A stretch of DNA of 64,000 nt, taken from contig NZ_JAGJEA010000004.1 of NCBI RefSeq assembly GCF_018100805.1, positions 434,001 through 498,000 of the forward strand. The letters run 5' to 3'. Of this stretch, positions 32,484 to 42,186 are shown one piece after another (within the stretch, counting starts at the first letter, position 1; each line of letters starts with the position of its first letter). Made by a program: the position numbers and the translations under genes. The DNA is from Aquimarina sp. MMG016. Lineage in GTDB: Bacteria; Bacteroidota; Bacteroidia; Flavobacteriales; Flavobacteriaceae. The notes below the pieces were generated by a model. That model ran no database searches, was not told the origin of the DNA, and worked only from the letters and a program-made list of their open reading frames with translations.

Positions 32484-35153
32484 ATGAAAACCCCCTTATT
32501 ATTTGCTTTGGCATTGCTTTTCACTATGGTATGCTTTGGTCAAGAAAAATTAAACGTTTCCTATTCAGAGACTCCTTTAAAGGAGGTACTTACTGATATT
32601 GAATCAAAAACTTCTGTGCTGTTTTCTTATGGACAGGAGGTTATAGCTTCTAAAACCATAACACTATCCCAGCAAGAGATAACCTTTGATAGCCTTTTGC
32701 CTTTATTGGCGGCACAAACAGGTCTTATTTTTGAAAAAGTATCTGCACAACAAGTAATCATATCACAAAAAAGGGTGATCTGTGGTTATGTTTATGATTC
32801 AGACTCAAAGCAATCTCTCCCTTATGTTACCGTAATTATTGATTCTGATCGTAACACTACGACCGATGATAATGGATATTTTAGTTTTGAGAATATAGAT
32901 CAAAACTCAGAAAATGTACGTTTAAGTTTTATAGGGTATGATGATAAAGAACTCCGTATTTCTATTGGTGAGCCCTGTACAACTATTGAGTTAGACCCTA
33001 TATCATCTGCACTAGACGAGGTGGTAGTATTGGGATATATCACGACTGGTATTGATAGGAACAAGGATGGTTCACTATCTCTGGATTCAGAAAAATTAGG
33101 AATTTTACCAGGATTAGTAAGTCCTGATATATCGCAAAGTATTCAACTCATTCCAGGTATTTCGACCCTTGATGAGTCAGCGACAGGTATTCAGATTCGT
33201 GGAGGATCTCCTGATCAGAATTTGGTATTGTATGATGATATCAAGTTATTCAATACCGGGTATTTTTATGGTATGTTCTCTCTGTTTAATCCTTTCGCAA
33301 CACAAAAAGCAACTGTTTATAGATCTGGGACCAGTTCTTCTTATGGGGATCGTATTTCTGGAATCATCGATATTTCTAGTGGAGATGTTATTCCCAAAAA
33401 AACAGAAGGAGGACTTGAAATTGACGGTTTATCTGCAAATGGTTATATAAAAGCTCCTTTATCAGAGAAAACTGCCGTATATGTTTTTGCCAGAAGATCC
33501 TATGCTGATGTTTTGGAAACACCAACGTATACTAGTTATGAAGATAAAATATTCACAAATTTTGGAGTAGCTAGAGATATTAACGGAAATGTACTAGAGC
33601 TCGAAACAGATGATGATTTTAGTCCGCAAACCAGTAGTACTGATTTTTCATTTGCTGATATTGGCACAAAACTTATCTTAAAACCAAATAAAAAGCATAG
33701 TATTTCTGTTAGTGGGTTATATACCAGAAATCGTTTAGATTTTGACTTTACAGGAGATGGTGAAGAATTTGTTGTAGATTCATTAATTACACAAAACAAA
33801 GGGGTAAGTGTAAATTGGCAATATAAAGCTAGCGAAAAACAACAAACGAAACTTGCAGCCTATTTTTCTGAATACAACTCTTTTTATCAAAATGATGAAA
33901 TAAAAGATGAAACCGATGATGGTATTTTGGACCTGGCAGAGATTAATATTCGTAAAAACGACATTACCGATTTAGGAATAAAATTTACCTCTATTTCTAC
34001 TATTAACGAAACACAACAGCTTACATTAGGATATGATCTTTCATATACAGATTTAAATGTTCTTATCAGTAAAGAAAATCCTATTGATGCTGAAATAGAA
34101 AACTCCGGTCAGAACGATAGCAATCTTAAAAATGCACTATTTGGTGAATACACCTTTAATCTAAAAAACAAAGGATTTATTAATACCGGACTTCGACTTG
34201 TGCATTATAGCTCTTTAGATGAATTTTTAATAGAACCGCGTATTAATTTTGAATACCCCCTGAGTGATCGTTTCCGATTTAAAACTGCTATTGAAAGAAG
34301 GAATCAACCTATTTCTCAATTAGTAGAGTTTAATCATACCGAGTTACGTCTAGAGAATGAATTATGGCGTTTATCAGACGATGGACAATTTCCCTTGTTA
34401 AGCAGTAATCAAATTTCTGGTGGATTATTATATCATTATAAACGTTTTAATATTGATATTGATGCGTATTATAAAGAGCTAGAAGGGTTAACTACATTTA
34501 CTAATGGATTTAGTAATCCTTTGGAGAACTTAGAAGAAGGTGAAAGCACAATAAAAGGGTTAGATATTTTGCTAAAATATAGATGGGATAACTACAAAAT
34601 ATGGGCAGGTTATACCTATAACGACATTACGTTTCAATTTCCTAATCTTAAAGACACTCCTTTTAAGTTTCCAGGGAACAATGATATTACACATTCCTTC
34701 AGGATTTCCAACACTTTACAATTCAAAAACTGGCAGTTTTCTCTGGGATGGCAGTTTAGAACTGGAAAACCTATTACTCCAGTAAACAGTTATGAAATTC
34801 AAATTGATGCTGATGGCGAAAATGCTGGAGTAGTAAATTTTGGTTCTGTGAATAGTGACAAGTTACCAGATTTTCATCGTCTAGATGCTTCGGTTTTGTA
34901 TGATTTTAATATAAAATCGGGTAGCAAAAAACTAAACGCGCAATTAGGATTATCATTCCTAAATATATATGACAGGGTAAAACCGTTAAATTTAATATAT
35001 AAAGCAGAACGTAAACCATTAGATGATGGAGGGATAGCAATCCCTGGTACTACGGGATCTACTCCTGAGGAACTTGAGGTAATTTTAGAACAAGTAATTC
35101 AACGATTTTCTCTAGGCTTTACACCTAATGCTGTATTTAGAATTTCTTTTTAA
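32484..35153 (+). CDS. TonB-dependent outer-membrane receptor with STN signalling domain (FecA-like transducer)
   Basis: 889 residues. Signal peptide MKTPLLFALALLFTMVCFGQ, then an STN (secretin/TonB short N-terminal) domain (about 22-92, LNVSYSETPLKEVLTDIESK). A carboxypeptidase-regulatory-like domain follows (95-170, VICGYVYDSDSKQSLPYVTV), then a plug (LGILPGLVSPDISQSIQLIP; IQIRGGSPDQNLVLYDDI) and a TonB-dependent beta-barrel ending in FRISF with an aromatic C-terminus. The STN domain is the hallmark of receptors that signal to a FecR anti-sigma factor. The ligand is unknown and no SusD-like partner follows. The stop overlaps the convergent gene at 35150 by a few bases. Confidence 0.93.
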   Translation: MKTPLLFALALLFTMVCFGQEKLNVSYSETPLKEVLTDIESKTSVLFSYGQEVIASKTITLSQQEITFDSLLPLLAAQTGLIFEKVSAQQVIISQKRVICGYVYDSDSKQSLPYVTVIIDSDRNTTTDDNGYFSFENIDQNSENVRLSFIGYDDKELRISIGEPCTTIELDPISSALDEVVVLGYITTGIDRNKDGSLSLDSEKLGILPGLVSPDISQSIQLIPGISTLDESATGIQIRGGSPDQNLVLYDDIKLFNTGYFYGMFSLFNPFATQKATVYRSGTSSSYGDRISGIIDISSGDVIPKKTEGGLEIDGLSANGYIKAPLSEKTAVYVFARRSYADVLETPTYTSYEDKIFTNFGVARDINGNVLELETDDDFSPQTSSTDFSFADIGTKLILKPNKKHSISVSGLYTRNRLDFDFTGDGEEFVVDSLITQNKGVSVNWQYKASEKQQTKLAAYFSEYNSFYQNDEIKDETDDGILDLAEINIRKNDITDLGIKFTSISTINETQQLTLGYDLSYTDLNVLISKENPIDAEIENSGQNDSNLKNALFGEYTFNLKNKGFINTGLRLVHYSSLDEFLIEPRINFEYPLSDRFRFKTAIERRNQPISQLVEFNHTELRLENELWRLSDDGQFPLLSSNQISGGLLYHYKRFNIDIDAYYKELEGLTTFTNGFSNPLENLEEGESTIKGLDILLKYRWDNYKIWAGYTYNDITFQFPNLKDTPFKFPGNNDITHSFRISNTLQFKNWQFSLGWQFRTGKPITPVNSYEIQIDADGENAGVVNFGSVNSDKLPDFHRLDASVLYDFNIKSGSKKLNAQLGLSFLNIYDRVKPLNLIYKAERKPLDDGGIAIPGTTGSTPEELEVILEQVIQRFSLGFTPNAVFRISF

Positions 35154-36775
35154 ACTTCAAGATATTCCAGGATTGGGGCTCCTTTGGGAGCATTAATCTT
35201 TTTACGTAGACGATACCTGTTCATCATTACGCTATCCTGAGAAATTGCAAGCATATTGGCTATTTGCCCTGTATCTAAATTCAATTTCTCCATGGCAACC
35301 AGGCGTTCTTCTGATTGGGTAAGCTCATACCCTTTATTCTTTATATTACTAAAAAAAGAAGGGTATGCTATTATAAATTTTTCTTTAAATGTATACCAAT
35401 CATCTTTGGTTAAGATTTTACTTGTTGCAAGATGTTGTAAGTTTTGTATAGATTCTTTTTCACCTACTTCAGTCTTTAACTGTTCAAGTTCTTTATGTAA
35501 AGCTTCCTGCTCTTTACTTTTTGCAACCAGCTGAGCGGTAAAATCTTCTAGCTCTTTTTTGTTTTTTTCTAGTTCTTCTTTTGCCTTAAGAACTCTGTTC
35601 TTATAAATTCTTCTAATAAGGTAACCTATTGTTATCCCTGCTAATACTGTAATAATAAACAGTATGAAATATAATCTCTTTTTGGCACTTTCGGCTTCAG
35701 TTATTAGCTTTAGCTCACTTTTTTCTTTTGCAAACCCTAAACTATCTCGTACTTTTTGTTTTTCATAAGCAAAGACGGTCTCAAGCTTTGCTAACTTTTT
35801 TGCTTCTTCAACATCATTGCGTTCTTCTAATAATTTATGATATTTTAAATATGCCTCAAGACTCTCTTTGTAGTTCCCTATAGCTTCATAACTCCTACTT
35901 AATTTAAGATATCTAAAAGGTATTACGGCTTCACTTTTAAGCTCTACACATAAATCTATAGCTTGTTTTAAATATGTTATTCCCTTTTCAGGTTGACCTA
36001 CATCAGAATAGTGAACCCCTAACGCATATAAACCAGATTCTAAACCTATTTTGTTATTACTTTTCTTATGGAGCACTATGGCCTTCTGCAAATACCCTAA
36101 ACTACTTTTGTAGTCCTTATAACGCCTTAGTATAGCTGCATAATTTGCATACATTGCGGCTTTTTGATAATCTGTTCCTATAGAATCAACAAAATGGATA
36201 GATTTATTGTAGTACTTCATGGAGTTAACAGTGTCATTTGTTACCCCATAAGCAGAGCCTAACGAACTATAAATTTCTAACAATTGTCCTGTTTGCTTAT
36301 ATTTTTTAGCTACTTGTTCAGCTTTTTTAAGTTGCTTAATACCATCTTCCATGGAATTTAGTACAGAAATCCATGCTTTGGCCTTTTGATGATAGGATGT
36401 AGCTAATAAAGAATCTAATCCATGTGCAAGCTTTATATCGATACTTTTTTGAGCTAATATTGCGGCTTCATCAAAGTTATGTTCTCTACGTTCATAATAA
36501 CTAAGGAAATGATAAGCATCTGCTTTTCTTTTATTAAAATAATTATTTTTTGACTTTCGAGAGGTTACTAAACTATCAATATACTGTACAATTTGATAGA
36601 GATATTTTTTAGCTTCGCTGGGTTGACGGTCTGATTTTTCTTTAGCAAGAGCATATAATTCCTCAACTCTTATACTATCTTGAGTATCTAAATTTTCTGA
36701 TCCTTGTTGTCCTGTTCCTACAAAAAACGTAGAAAAAAAAACAATGATGAATAGTAATGGAATTTTCTTTTTCAT
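35150..36775 (-). CDS. TPR-domain membrane regulator with C-terminal LuxR-like HTH
   Basis: 541 residues. Signal peptide (MKKKIPLLFIIVFFSTFFVG), about seven tetratricopeptide-like repeats (60-330, e.g. LLEIYSSLGSAYGVTNDTVN), one membrane helix (LYFILFIITVLAGITIGYLI, about 363-382), a coiled coil (388-440) and a C-terminal LuxR-like helix-turn-helix region (LTQSEERLVAMEKLNLDTGQ, IANMLAISQDSVMMNRYRLR). This periplasmic-TPR plus cytoplasmic-HTH arrangement is a common Bacteroidetes one-component regulator. It converges with the TonB receptor gene and overlaps its stop. Targets unknown; it is a candidate reader of the TACCCCTACAAA repeats only by proximity. Confidence 0.85.
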   Translation of the reverse strand: MKKKIPLLFIIVFFSTFFVGTGQQGSENLDTQDSIRVEELYALAKEKSDRQPSEAKKYLYQIVQYIDSLVTSRKSKNNYFNKRKADAYHFLSYYERREHNFDEAAILAQKSIDIKLAHGLDSLLATSYHQKAKAWISVLNSMEDGIKQLKKAEQVAKKYKQTGQLLEIYSSLGSAYGVTNDTVNSMKYYNKSIHFVDSIGTDYQKAAMYANYAAILRRYKDYKSSLGYLQKAIVLHKKSNNKIGLESGLYALGVHYSDVGQPEKGITYLKQAIDLCVELKSEAVIPFRYLKLSRSYEAIGNYKESLEAYLKYHKLLEERNDVEEAKKLAKLETVFAYEKQKVRDSLGFAKEKSELKLITEAESAKKRLYFILFIITVLAGITIGYLIRRIYKNRVLKAKEELEKNKKELEDFTAQLVAKSKEQEALHKELEQLKTEVGEKESIQNLQHLATSKILTKDDWYTFKEKFIIAYPSFFSNIKNKGYELTQSEERLVAMEKLNLDTGQIANMLAISQDSVMMNRYRLRKKINAPKGAPILEYLEV

Positions 36776-37156
36776 TGTGTCAGAGAATATATAGATATTA
36801 GAAATACTAATATAGTGAGTGGTTGGTTAATCATAAGATAAAAATAATCATTCTCTTCAGTTTAGTTCTGTTATTAATCAAAGAAAATATGATTGGTTTG
36901 ATATTAAAGAAGTTTCCAGATATCACAAAAATTAAAATAATCGAATAGTTAATTATTTTATTCGAGAAGTCTTTCCACTAACCTTTTATTAATATAAAGA
37001 GAACTAATATCAAAAAGGATTTAATTTTCATTTTTTTAAGTATTACTCCTTGTATAAATCTAAAAGCTCTAATATCAGTATGTTAAAAAAAACTAAACGT
37101 ATTTAATGTATAACCCCTTGATTTTTGTATTTTAATGCTTTCTTAAACCCTTATTA
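36776..37156. other. Divergent intergenic region between TPR regulator and histidine kinase
   Basis: 381 bp, AT-rich. It must contain two outward promoters. It holds a short inverted repeat (TCGAATA / TATTCGA around 36949-36966) but no clear terminator. A lone TCCAC occurs near 36974 without a partner 21 bp away, so no LytTR-type site is assigned here. Confidence 0.4.
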
Positions 37157-39385
37157 ATGCCAACCATAAAAAATATTACTTTTTTTTTAATTTTCATTTC
37201 TTTTTTAGTTCAAAGTCAAAATGAAAAAGATCACTGCAAAGAATGGCGTAAAAAAATAGATACAATTTCTAACTTAGAGCGTGGAATACAATATGGTAAG
37301 TCTTCCATTCCAAAATTATCTTCTACTTGTAGAATAAAAGCTTATGTAGAAATAGGTATGCGTTACGCATATAAATACCAGATAGATTCCTCTTTTTTCT
37401 ATATTGATAAAGGAATAAAGCTAGCAAAAGACCTTGAAGCAAAAGAAGAATTATCTTATGCATACTCAAGAAAAGCAGAGATATTAATAGGAACGGCAAA
37501 ATACGATGACGGAAAAAACATGTTAATCAAAGCAAAATCCTTACTTAAGGATTTTCCTAATAGTACAAGCTGGACCAACTATTATGATAAACAAGGGTAT
37601 TATTCCTATATCAAAGGCGACTATCAAAAAGCAATAAAATTCATGGATTCTACTGTTTTAGCTTCAAAAAAAAGCAAAGATACTAGTGATATTCATAATT
37701 ACTATGAGAATCTAGGGGTAGTATATAAAAGATTGAGCGCATTTGAAAAAGCAATTGAATATTTTATAAAATCTGTAAAAATTAAAGAGCAATTAAATGC
37801 ACTTAGAAGTATCGGGGAAACATATAGATATTTAGGCAGTTGCTATAATGAATTAGGGCAATATGAAAAAGCTAAAAACTATTTTGAAAAAGGAATAAAA
37901 GTAGGAAGATTGAACAATAATGATCATACTTTATTTTCCAATTACGCCGCAATAGCTTTTTCTAATAGACATCTAAATTTGTTCGAGGAAGCAAATAAAG
38001 CAATTGATTCAGCAATATTTCTTGCTAATCAAATGAATAGCAAACGCAACCTAACATATACTTATATAGAAAAAGGAGAAATTCTCCTAAAAGGCTTTAA
38101 AGACAATAAAAATGCAAGGCTTTTCTTTCAAAAAGGATATCAAATTGCAAAAGACACAAAGGTAAACCCCTTAATATTTGATTCATTAAAATCGCTAGCC
38201 GACTTATCACTTTATGAGGAAGATTATGCTGAATTTCTAAAGCTTAAAAACGAATTAAAGGTATTGATTTCCAAAGATCCCCAAATTGATTTTAAAGCCT
38301 ACTTGGAAAAAATACTGACTCAATATTATGAAAAAACTAAAAAGCCTGAAAAAGCCTTATTTCATTATAAATCATATATACAGATAAGAGATTCTATATC
38401 AAATGAGAAAGTACAAACTAAAATAGCAGATCTAGAGAAAAAATATGACACCGAAAAAAAAGAGTTACAAATTGTAAAATTAGGCCAAGAAAAAGAAAAA
38501 CAGGAAAAACTGACAGCTAGAGCAAACCTCAAACAAAATCTTTTCCTTGGTTTTTCTATCTTGTTAGTGGTACTATTAGCTTTTGGAACTTGGGTATTTT
38601 TAAAACTTAGAAAACAACAACAACAACTAGGAGAAGCTCATCAAAATCTAACGGAAATAAATCAGGTAAAGAATCGCCTTTTTTCAATCATCGCTCACGA
38701 TCTAAGAGGAATGTTACTCCCTTTTCAAAGATCAGGGAAGATCCTAAAGTATCACATAGATAAAGGAAACCATGAGCGAACCATAGAATTATCTCAAGAA
38801 CTTGAGAAAAACTCAGAAAGCTTATCAACTATGCTGGATAATTTATTGAGTTGGTCCCTGGAACAGATGAATGGATATCGATTACATCCAGAACAACTTT
38901 CTGTAGCCAACCAGCTTCAAGAAATTGTTCAAGGTTTTGAGCAACAGGCTGCTTATAAAAACACAAAAATAGATGTAAAATACAAAACAGATGTGACTAT
39001 CGAATTTGATAAAGGAGCTTTTCATGTTATTTTTAGAAATCTAATTGGCAACGCACTAAAGTATACCGAAAAAGGGAATATTAGAATTGAGTTCCGAAAA
39101 GATTTCAATACATTAGTATGCTCAGTTACCGATACCGGTGTCGGAATGACTGAAGAACAACTTCAAGATATTTTTACTTTAGAAGACAACAAAACTACTA
39201 TAGGTACACATGGAGAAAAAGGTACCGGACTAGGACTTAACCTGGTTTATCGCTTTGTAAAAATGCATAATGGTATTATCAAAGTATCTTCAGAAAAAAG
39301 AATTGGCACACGTTTTGACATAAGCCTTCCTATCACAACATCATTAAACAAACAGACTGAAGGCGTGAAACCTATGTCTGCATAA
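37157..39385 (+). CDS. TPR-containing sensor histidine kinase
   Basis: 742 residues. Signal peptide (MPTIKNITFFLIFISFLVQSQ), periplasmic tetratricopeptide repeats (about 60-420, e.g. YFIKSVKIKEQLNALRSIGE), a coiled coil, and a membrane helix (LFLGFSILLVVLLAFGTWVF, about 462-481). The HisKA-type domain has AHDLRG with the phospho-acceptor His514, and the HATPase_c domain has the N box (NLIGNALKYTEKG), G1 (DTGVGM) and G2 (GTGLGLNLV). The gene is followed 12 bp later by a LytTR response regulator, its evident partner. Pairing a HisKA-type kinase with a LytTR regulator is usual in Bacteroidetes. The signal sensed is unknown. Confidence 0.94.
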   Translation: MPTIKNITFFLIFISFLVQSQNEKDHCKEWRKKIDTISNLERGIQYGKSSIPKLSSTCRIKAYVEIGMRYAYKYQIDSSFFYIDKGIKLAKDLEAKEELSYAYSRKAEILIGTAKYDDGKNMLIKAKSLLKDFPNSTSWTNYYDKQGYYSYIKGDYQKAIKFMDSTVLASKKSKDTSDIHNYYENLGVVYKRLSAFEKAIEYFIKSVKIKEQLNALRSIGETYRYLGSCYNELGQYEKAKNYFEKGIKVGRLNNNDHTLFSNYAAIAFSNRHLNLFEEANKAIDSAIFLANQMNSKRNLTYTYIEKGEILLKGFKDNKNARLFFQKGYQIAKDTKVNPLIFDSLKSLADLSLYEEDYAEFLKLKNELKVLISKDPQIDFKAYLEKILTQYYEKTKKPEKALFHYKSYIQIRDSISNEKVQTKIADLEKKYDTEKKELQIVKLGQEKEKQEKLTARANLKQNLFLGFSILLVVLLAFGTWVFLKLRKQQQQLGEAHQNLTEINQVKNRLFSIIAHDLRGMLLPFQRSGKILKYHIDKGNHERTIELSQELEKNSESLSTMLDNLLSWSLEQMNGYRLHPEQLSVANQLQEIVQGFEQQAAYKNTKIDVKYKTDVTIEFDKGAFHVIFRNLIGNALKYTEKGNIRIEFRKDFNTLVCSVTDTGVGMTEEQLQDIFTLEDNKTTIGTHGEKGTGLGLNLVYRFVKMHNGIIKVSSEKRIGTRFDISLPITTSLNKQTEGVKPMSA

Positions 39386-39397
39386 ACTAAAAGGGGC

Positions 39398-40108
39398 ATG
39401 AATATCTATATCGTAGAAGATAATATATTTCATATAGAAGATCTTAAAATCTCACTAGAAGAATTGGGACATACCTGTTGTGGGACTTCTGATGATCCAT
39501 TTGAGGCACAAGAAGAAATTGGGAAATTAATGCCAGATGCTGTGTTGGTAGACATACACCTACGTGGCAAACAAGCCGGAATTGCATTAGCCAAAAGAAT
39601 CAAATCCCTATTCCATCTTCCCGTATTATTCACGTCTGCCGATAGTAATTTTGAAGTTATATCAGAAGCTGCAGATATCGACCCTGTTGCTTACCTAACC
39701 AAACCAATACACATCAAAGATTTACAGGCTGCTCTTATATTAGCTCAAAAACATACACCACATACTGAAACAAAAACTGAACAAGTATCACATTTGTTTG
39801 TCAAAAATGGTAATAAGTTGGTAAAAATAGATGTCGATAGTATTCTTTTTGCGCATACGGATTCCAAAAATTATTGCTCATTAGTGACCACGGATCATAA
39901 GAAACTATCTATAAGAAGTTCTATTCTTAATTTATACGAATCATTAGATAAAAACAATTTTATCCAAACACATCGATCATATATCATCAATTGGCATAAA
40001 ATAGATTCTTTTCACGAATCTGACCAAACCATCGAGATTCAAGGGCATCATATTCCTTTGGGACGAACTTTTAAGAATGAAGTCTATAAACGATTAAAGA
40101 TACTTTAG
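39398..40108 (+). CDS. LytTR-family response regulator
   Basis: 236 residues. Receiver domain (1-120) with phospho-acceptor Asp52 in AVLVDIHLRG, the conserved Thr/Ser (VLFTSADS) and Lys (YLTKPI). A LytTR DNA-binding domain follows (about 135-236; LVKIDVDSILFAHTDSKNYC, FIQTHRSYIINWHKI, IPLGRTF). LytTR proteins bind pairs of short direct repeats placed about 21 bp apart. Five such sites (TCCAC half-sites, 21-bp period) occur upstream of vgrG1, vgrG2, the GG-leader peptide, the 345-aa secreted protein and the LRR lipoprotein. So this regulator probably governs the adjacent T6SS and peptide genes; that is inferred. Confidence 0.94.
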   Translation: MNIYIVEDNIFHIEDLKISLEELGHTCCGTSDDPFEAQEEIGKLMPDAVLVDIHLRGKQAGIALAKRIKSLFHLPVLFTSADSNFEVISEAADIDPVAYLTKPIHIKDLQAALILAQKHTPHTETKTEQVSHLFVKNGNKLVKIDVDSILFAHTDSKNYCSLVTTDHKKLSIRSSILNLYESLDKNNFIQTHRSYIINWHKIDSFHESDQTIEIQGHHIPLGRTFKNEVYKRLKIL

Positions 40109-40188
40109 GTATAACAACCATATTAACTAGTAAAATCGAACAGTTTAATTAGGGCGAATTACATAAACCACTACAATTCATACATTCA

Positions 40189-40214
40189 TCCACAAATTTT
40201 AATCATTTATCCAC
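40189..40214 (+). promoter_or_regulatory. LytTR-type direct repeat, site 1 (vgrG1)
   Basis: TCCAC at 40189 and TCCAC at 40210, exactly 21 bp apart, in similar flanks (TTCATCCAC and TTTATCCAC). About 100 bp upstream of the vgrG1 ATG and directly downstream of the LytTR regulator gene. Confidence 0.65.
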
Positions 40215-40311
40215 TTCTAGATATTTAGTTATATGATATTTCATTACTTTATAGAGATATATTGTATGAAATAGGTTATACAAGCTACCTCATAGAAAAT
40301 CTAACAAACTT

Positions 40312-42183
40312 ATGGCAACAAACACACAAATTCAGATTTTTATTGGCAATGAATCTATTCCAGCTTTTCAAGCCCTTACTCTACATCAGGAAATAGATGC
40401 GCATCACAATTTTGAACTCATTTGTAGAAAAGATGTCCTGGAGACCAAAACATCAGAGTTTTCAGCAGAAAGCATTAACTTTTTGGGAGAAATTTTTTTA
40501 CTAAAAATACAGTCTCTTGATGGTTTTTCTGATGAAGAAACATTAGAATTTAAAGGTGTTGTTACCTCTATTAAGACTGTAAAAGGTTTTTACCAGCGTA
40601 AAGGAGATTTGGTACATATACTAGGAAAAAGCTGTAGTATTATAGCTGACGATGGCCCTCATTATGCATCTCACCAAGAGGTTGGGCTTTCTGAAATTTT
40701 AGAAAAAACTTTCAAAGGATACGACAAAGGAGCATTGCAATTTTCTTTTTCACCCAAAAAAACCTCTCCTATTCACTACAGTGTACAACAAGAAGAAAGT
40801 TCTTTCGAATACACTAGTAGACTAGCATCACAATATGGCGAATGGTTTTATTACAATGGTACTCAATTAGTGTTTGGCAAACCAGAAAAAAAAGACCCTA
40901 TAACCTTGCGATATGGATATGACCTTTTGGAACTATCTATGAATTTAGAAACCATTCCTAATAGTTTTAAATACTTTACTAATGATTATTTAAATGATAC
41001 ATTTCACGAAGTAAAAACAAAAGAAATAGGATCAAATGCCAATGGATTCAATTCTATTGTAAGCAGAAAAAGTAATCAGATTTATCAAAAAGAAACGCAG
41101 GTTTTTGTTAGTGCGCATGATAATCCACAAATGAAATCAAGGATAGATGAGCAAGCTAGATTACAAAAGCAAGCCAACGAAGCTAACCAGGTAAAAATTA
41201 ACGGAAAAAGTAGTAACCCTGCCATTGCCATAGGAGGGTTAGTCCAAATAGAGGGAGAAAACTCTTCTTATGGTGGATATAGAATTACCAAAGTAACTCA
41301 TACCTGTAGTGAAAATGGGCGATATGAAAATACGTTTGAGGGGGTTACTTCGGATATCAATACTTATCCAAAAACATCTATTAAAGCATTTCCAAAAGGT
41401 AAGTCTCAAACAGCAGTTGTGGTAGACAATGTAGACCCAGAAGGAATGGGACGGGTAAAAATACAATATGCATGGCAAAAAGAATCAGGAGAGACCTCTC
41501 CCTGGATTAGACAAGCCAGTCTGGCTGGAGGACCAGGTCAAGGAATGTATTTTGTGCCTGAAAAAGGAGATGAAGTTATTGTTGATCACGAAGGTGGTAA
41601 TGCAGAATCTCCTATTGTAAAAGGAAGCGTAACCAATTCCTCCTCAGTACCCGAGAGTTTTAAGAGTGGTAATAACCACTTAAAAGCCATAAAAACCAGA
41701 AGTGGTAATCAAGTAACCCTTAATGATGCTGATGGTAGTGTAACCATCGCTGACCCTAGTGGCAATACCATTGTTATGGGTGGTAATGGCGAAATCACAA
41801 TCAATGCACCTAATAAAATTACTTTCTCCTCTACTGATATTGTTATGGATGCTAGTAATGATTTAACCGTAAACGCCGGAAATAATATTAGCTCTACTGC
41901 GGCCACTGACATTAGTTCATCAGCTGGAGCAAACTTAAAAATGGATGCAGGGAGCAATCTGGCAGCTAAGGCAGGATCTAAAGCTTCTCTTAAAGGAGAT
42001 AAAAGTGTTACCGTTTTTGGCAAAAGAGTATCCATAACAGGAATGATTATGACCAATATACAAAGTGGTGCTATACTCACTGTAATGACTATGGGAGTTC
42101 TAAATCTAACTGGAGCCGCCAAAAATTTACTTAACGGTGCCAAAGTTACTATTCTAGGGAAACGAGTAGAAATCAATGATTAA
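40312..42183 (+). CDS. vgrG: Type VI secretion tip protein VgrG (cassette 1)
   Basis: 623 residues. It begins MATNTQIQIFIGNESIPAF. The N-terminal gp27-like part (1-340) includes SIIADDGPHYASHQEVGLSE and QQEESSFEYTSRLASQYGEW. The OB-fold (about 360-445) has VVVDNVDPEGMGRVKIQYAW and MYFVPEKGDEVIVDHEGG. A glycine/serine-rich beta-helix spike follows (ITFSSTDIVMDASNDLTV). The protein forms the puncturing tip on which a PAAR-type effector sits. It is about 85% alike to the second VgrG at 47297 over most of its length, diverging in the spike tip. The next gene follows after 3 bp. Confidence 0.93.
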   Translation: MATNTQIQIFIGNESIPAFQALTLHQEIDAHHNFELICRKDVLETKTSEFSAESINFLGEIFLLKIQSLDGFSDEETLEFKGVVTSIKTVKGFYQRKGDLVHILGKSCSIIADDGPHYASHQEVGLSEILEKTFKGYDKGALQFSFSPKKTSPIHYSVQQEESSFEYTSRLASQYGEWFYYNGTQLVFGKPEKKDPITLRYGYDLLELSMNLETIPNSFKYFTNDYLNDTFHEVKTKEIGSNANGFNSIVSRKSNQIYQKETQVFVSAHDNPQMKSRIDEQARLQKQANEANQVKINGKSSNPAIAIGGLVQIEGENSSYGGYRITKVTHTCSENGRYENTFEGVTSDINTYPKTSIKAFPKGKSQTAVVVDNVDPEGMGRVKIQYAWQKESGETSPWIRQASLAGGPGQGMYFVPEKGDEVIVDHEGGNAESPIVKGSVTNSSSVPESFKSGNNHLKAIKTRSGNQVTLNDADGSVTIADPSGNTIVMGGNGEITINAPNKITFSSTDIVMDASNDLTVNAGNNISSTAATDISSSAGANLKMDAGSNLAAKAGSKASLKGDKSVTVFGKRVSITGMIMTNIQSGAILTVMTMGVLNLTGAAKNLLNGAKVTILGKRVEIND

Positions 42184-42186
42184 ACC

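Noticed and set aside
36974-36978. Lone TCCAC upstream of the histidine kinase
   Set aside because: No partner half-site 21 bp away, so not counted as a LytTR-type site.
41709-42176. 155-codon antisense frame opposite vgrG1
   Set aside because: Opposite the repetitive beta-helix of VgrG1; a like frame lies opposite vgrG2, so it follows from the repeat, not from a gene.
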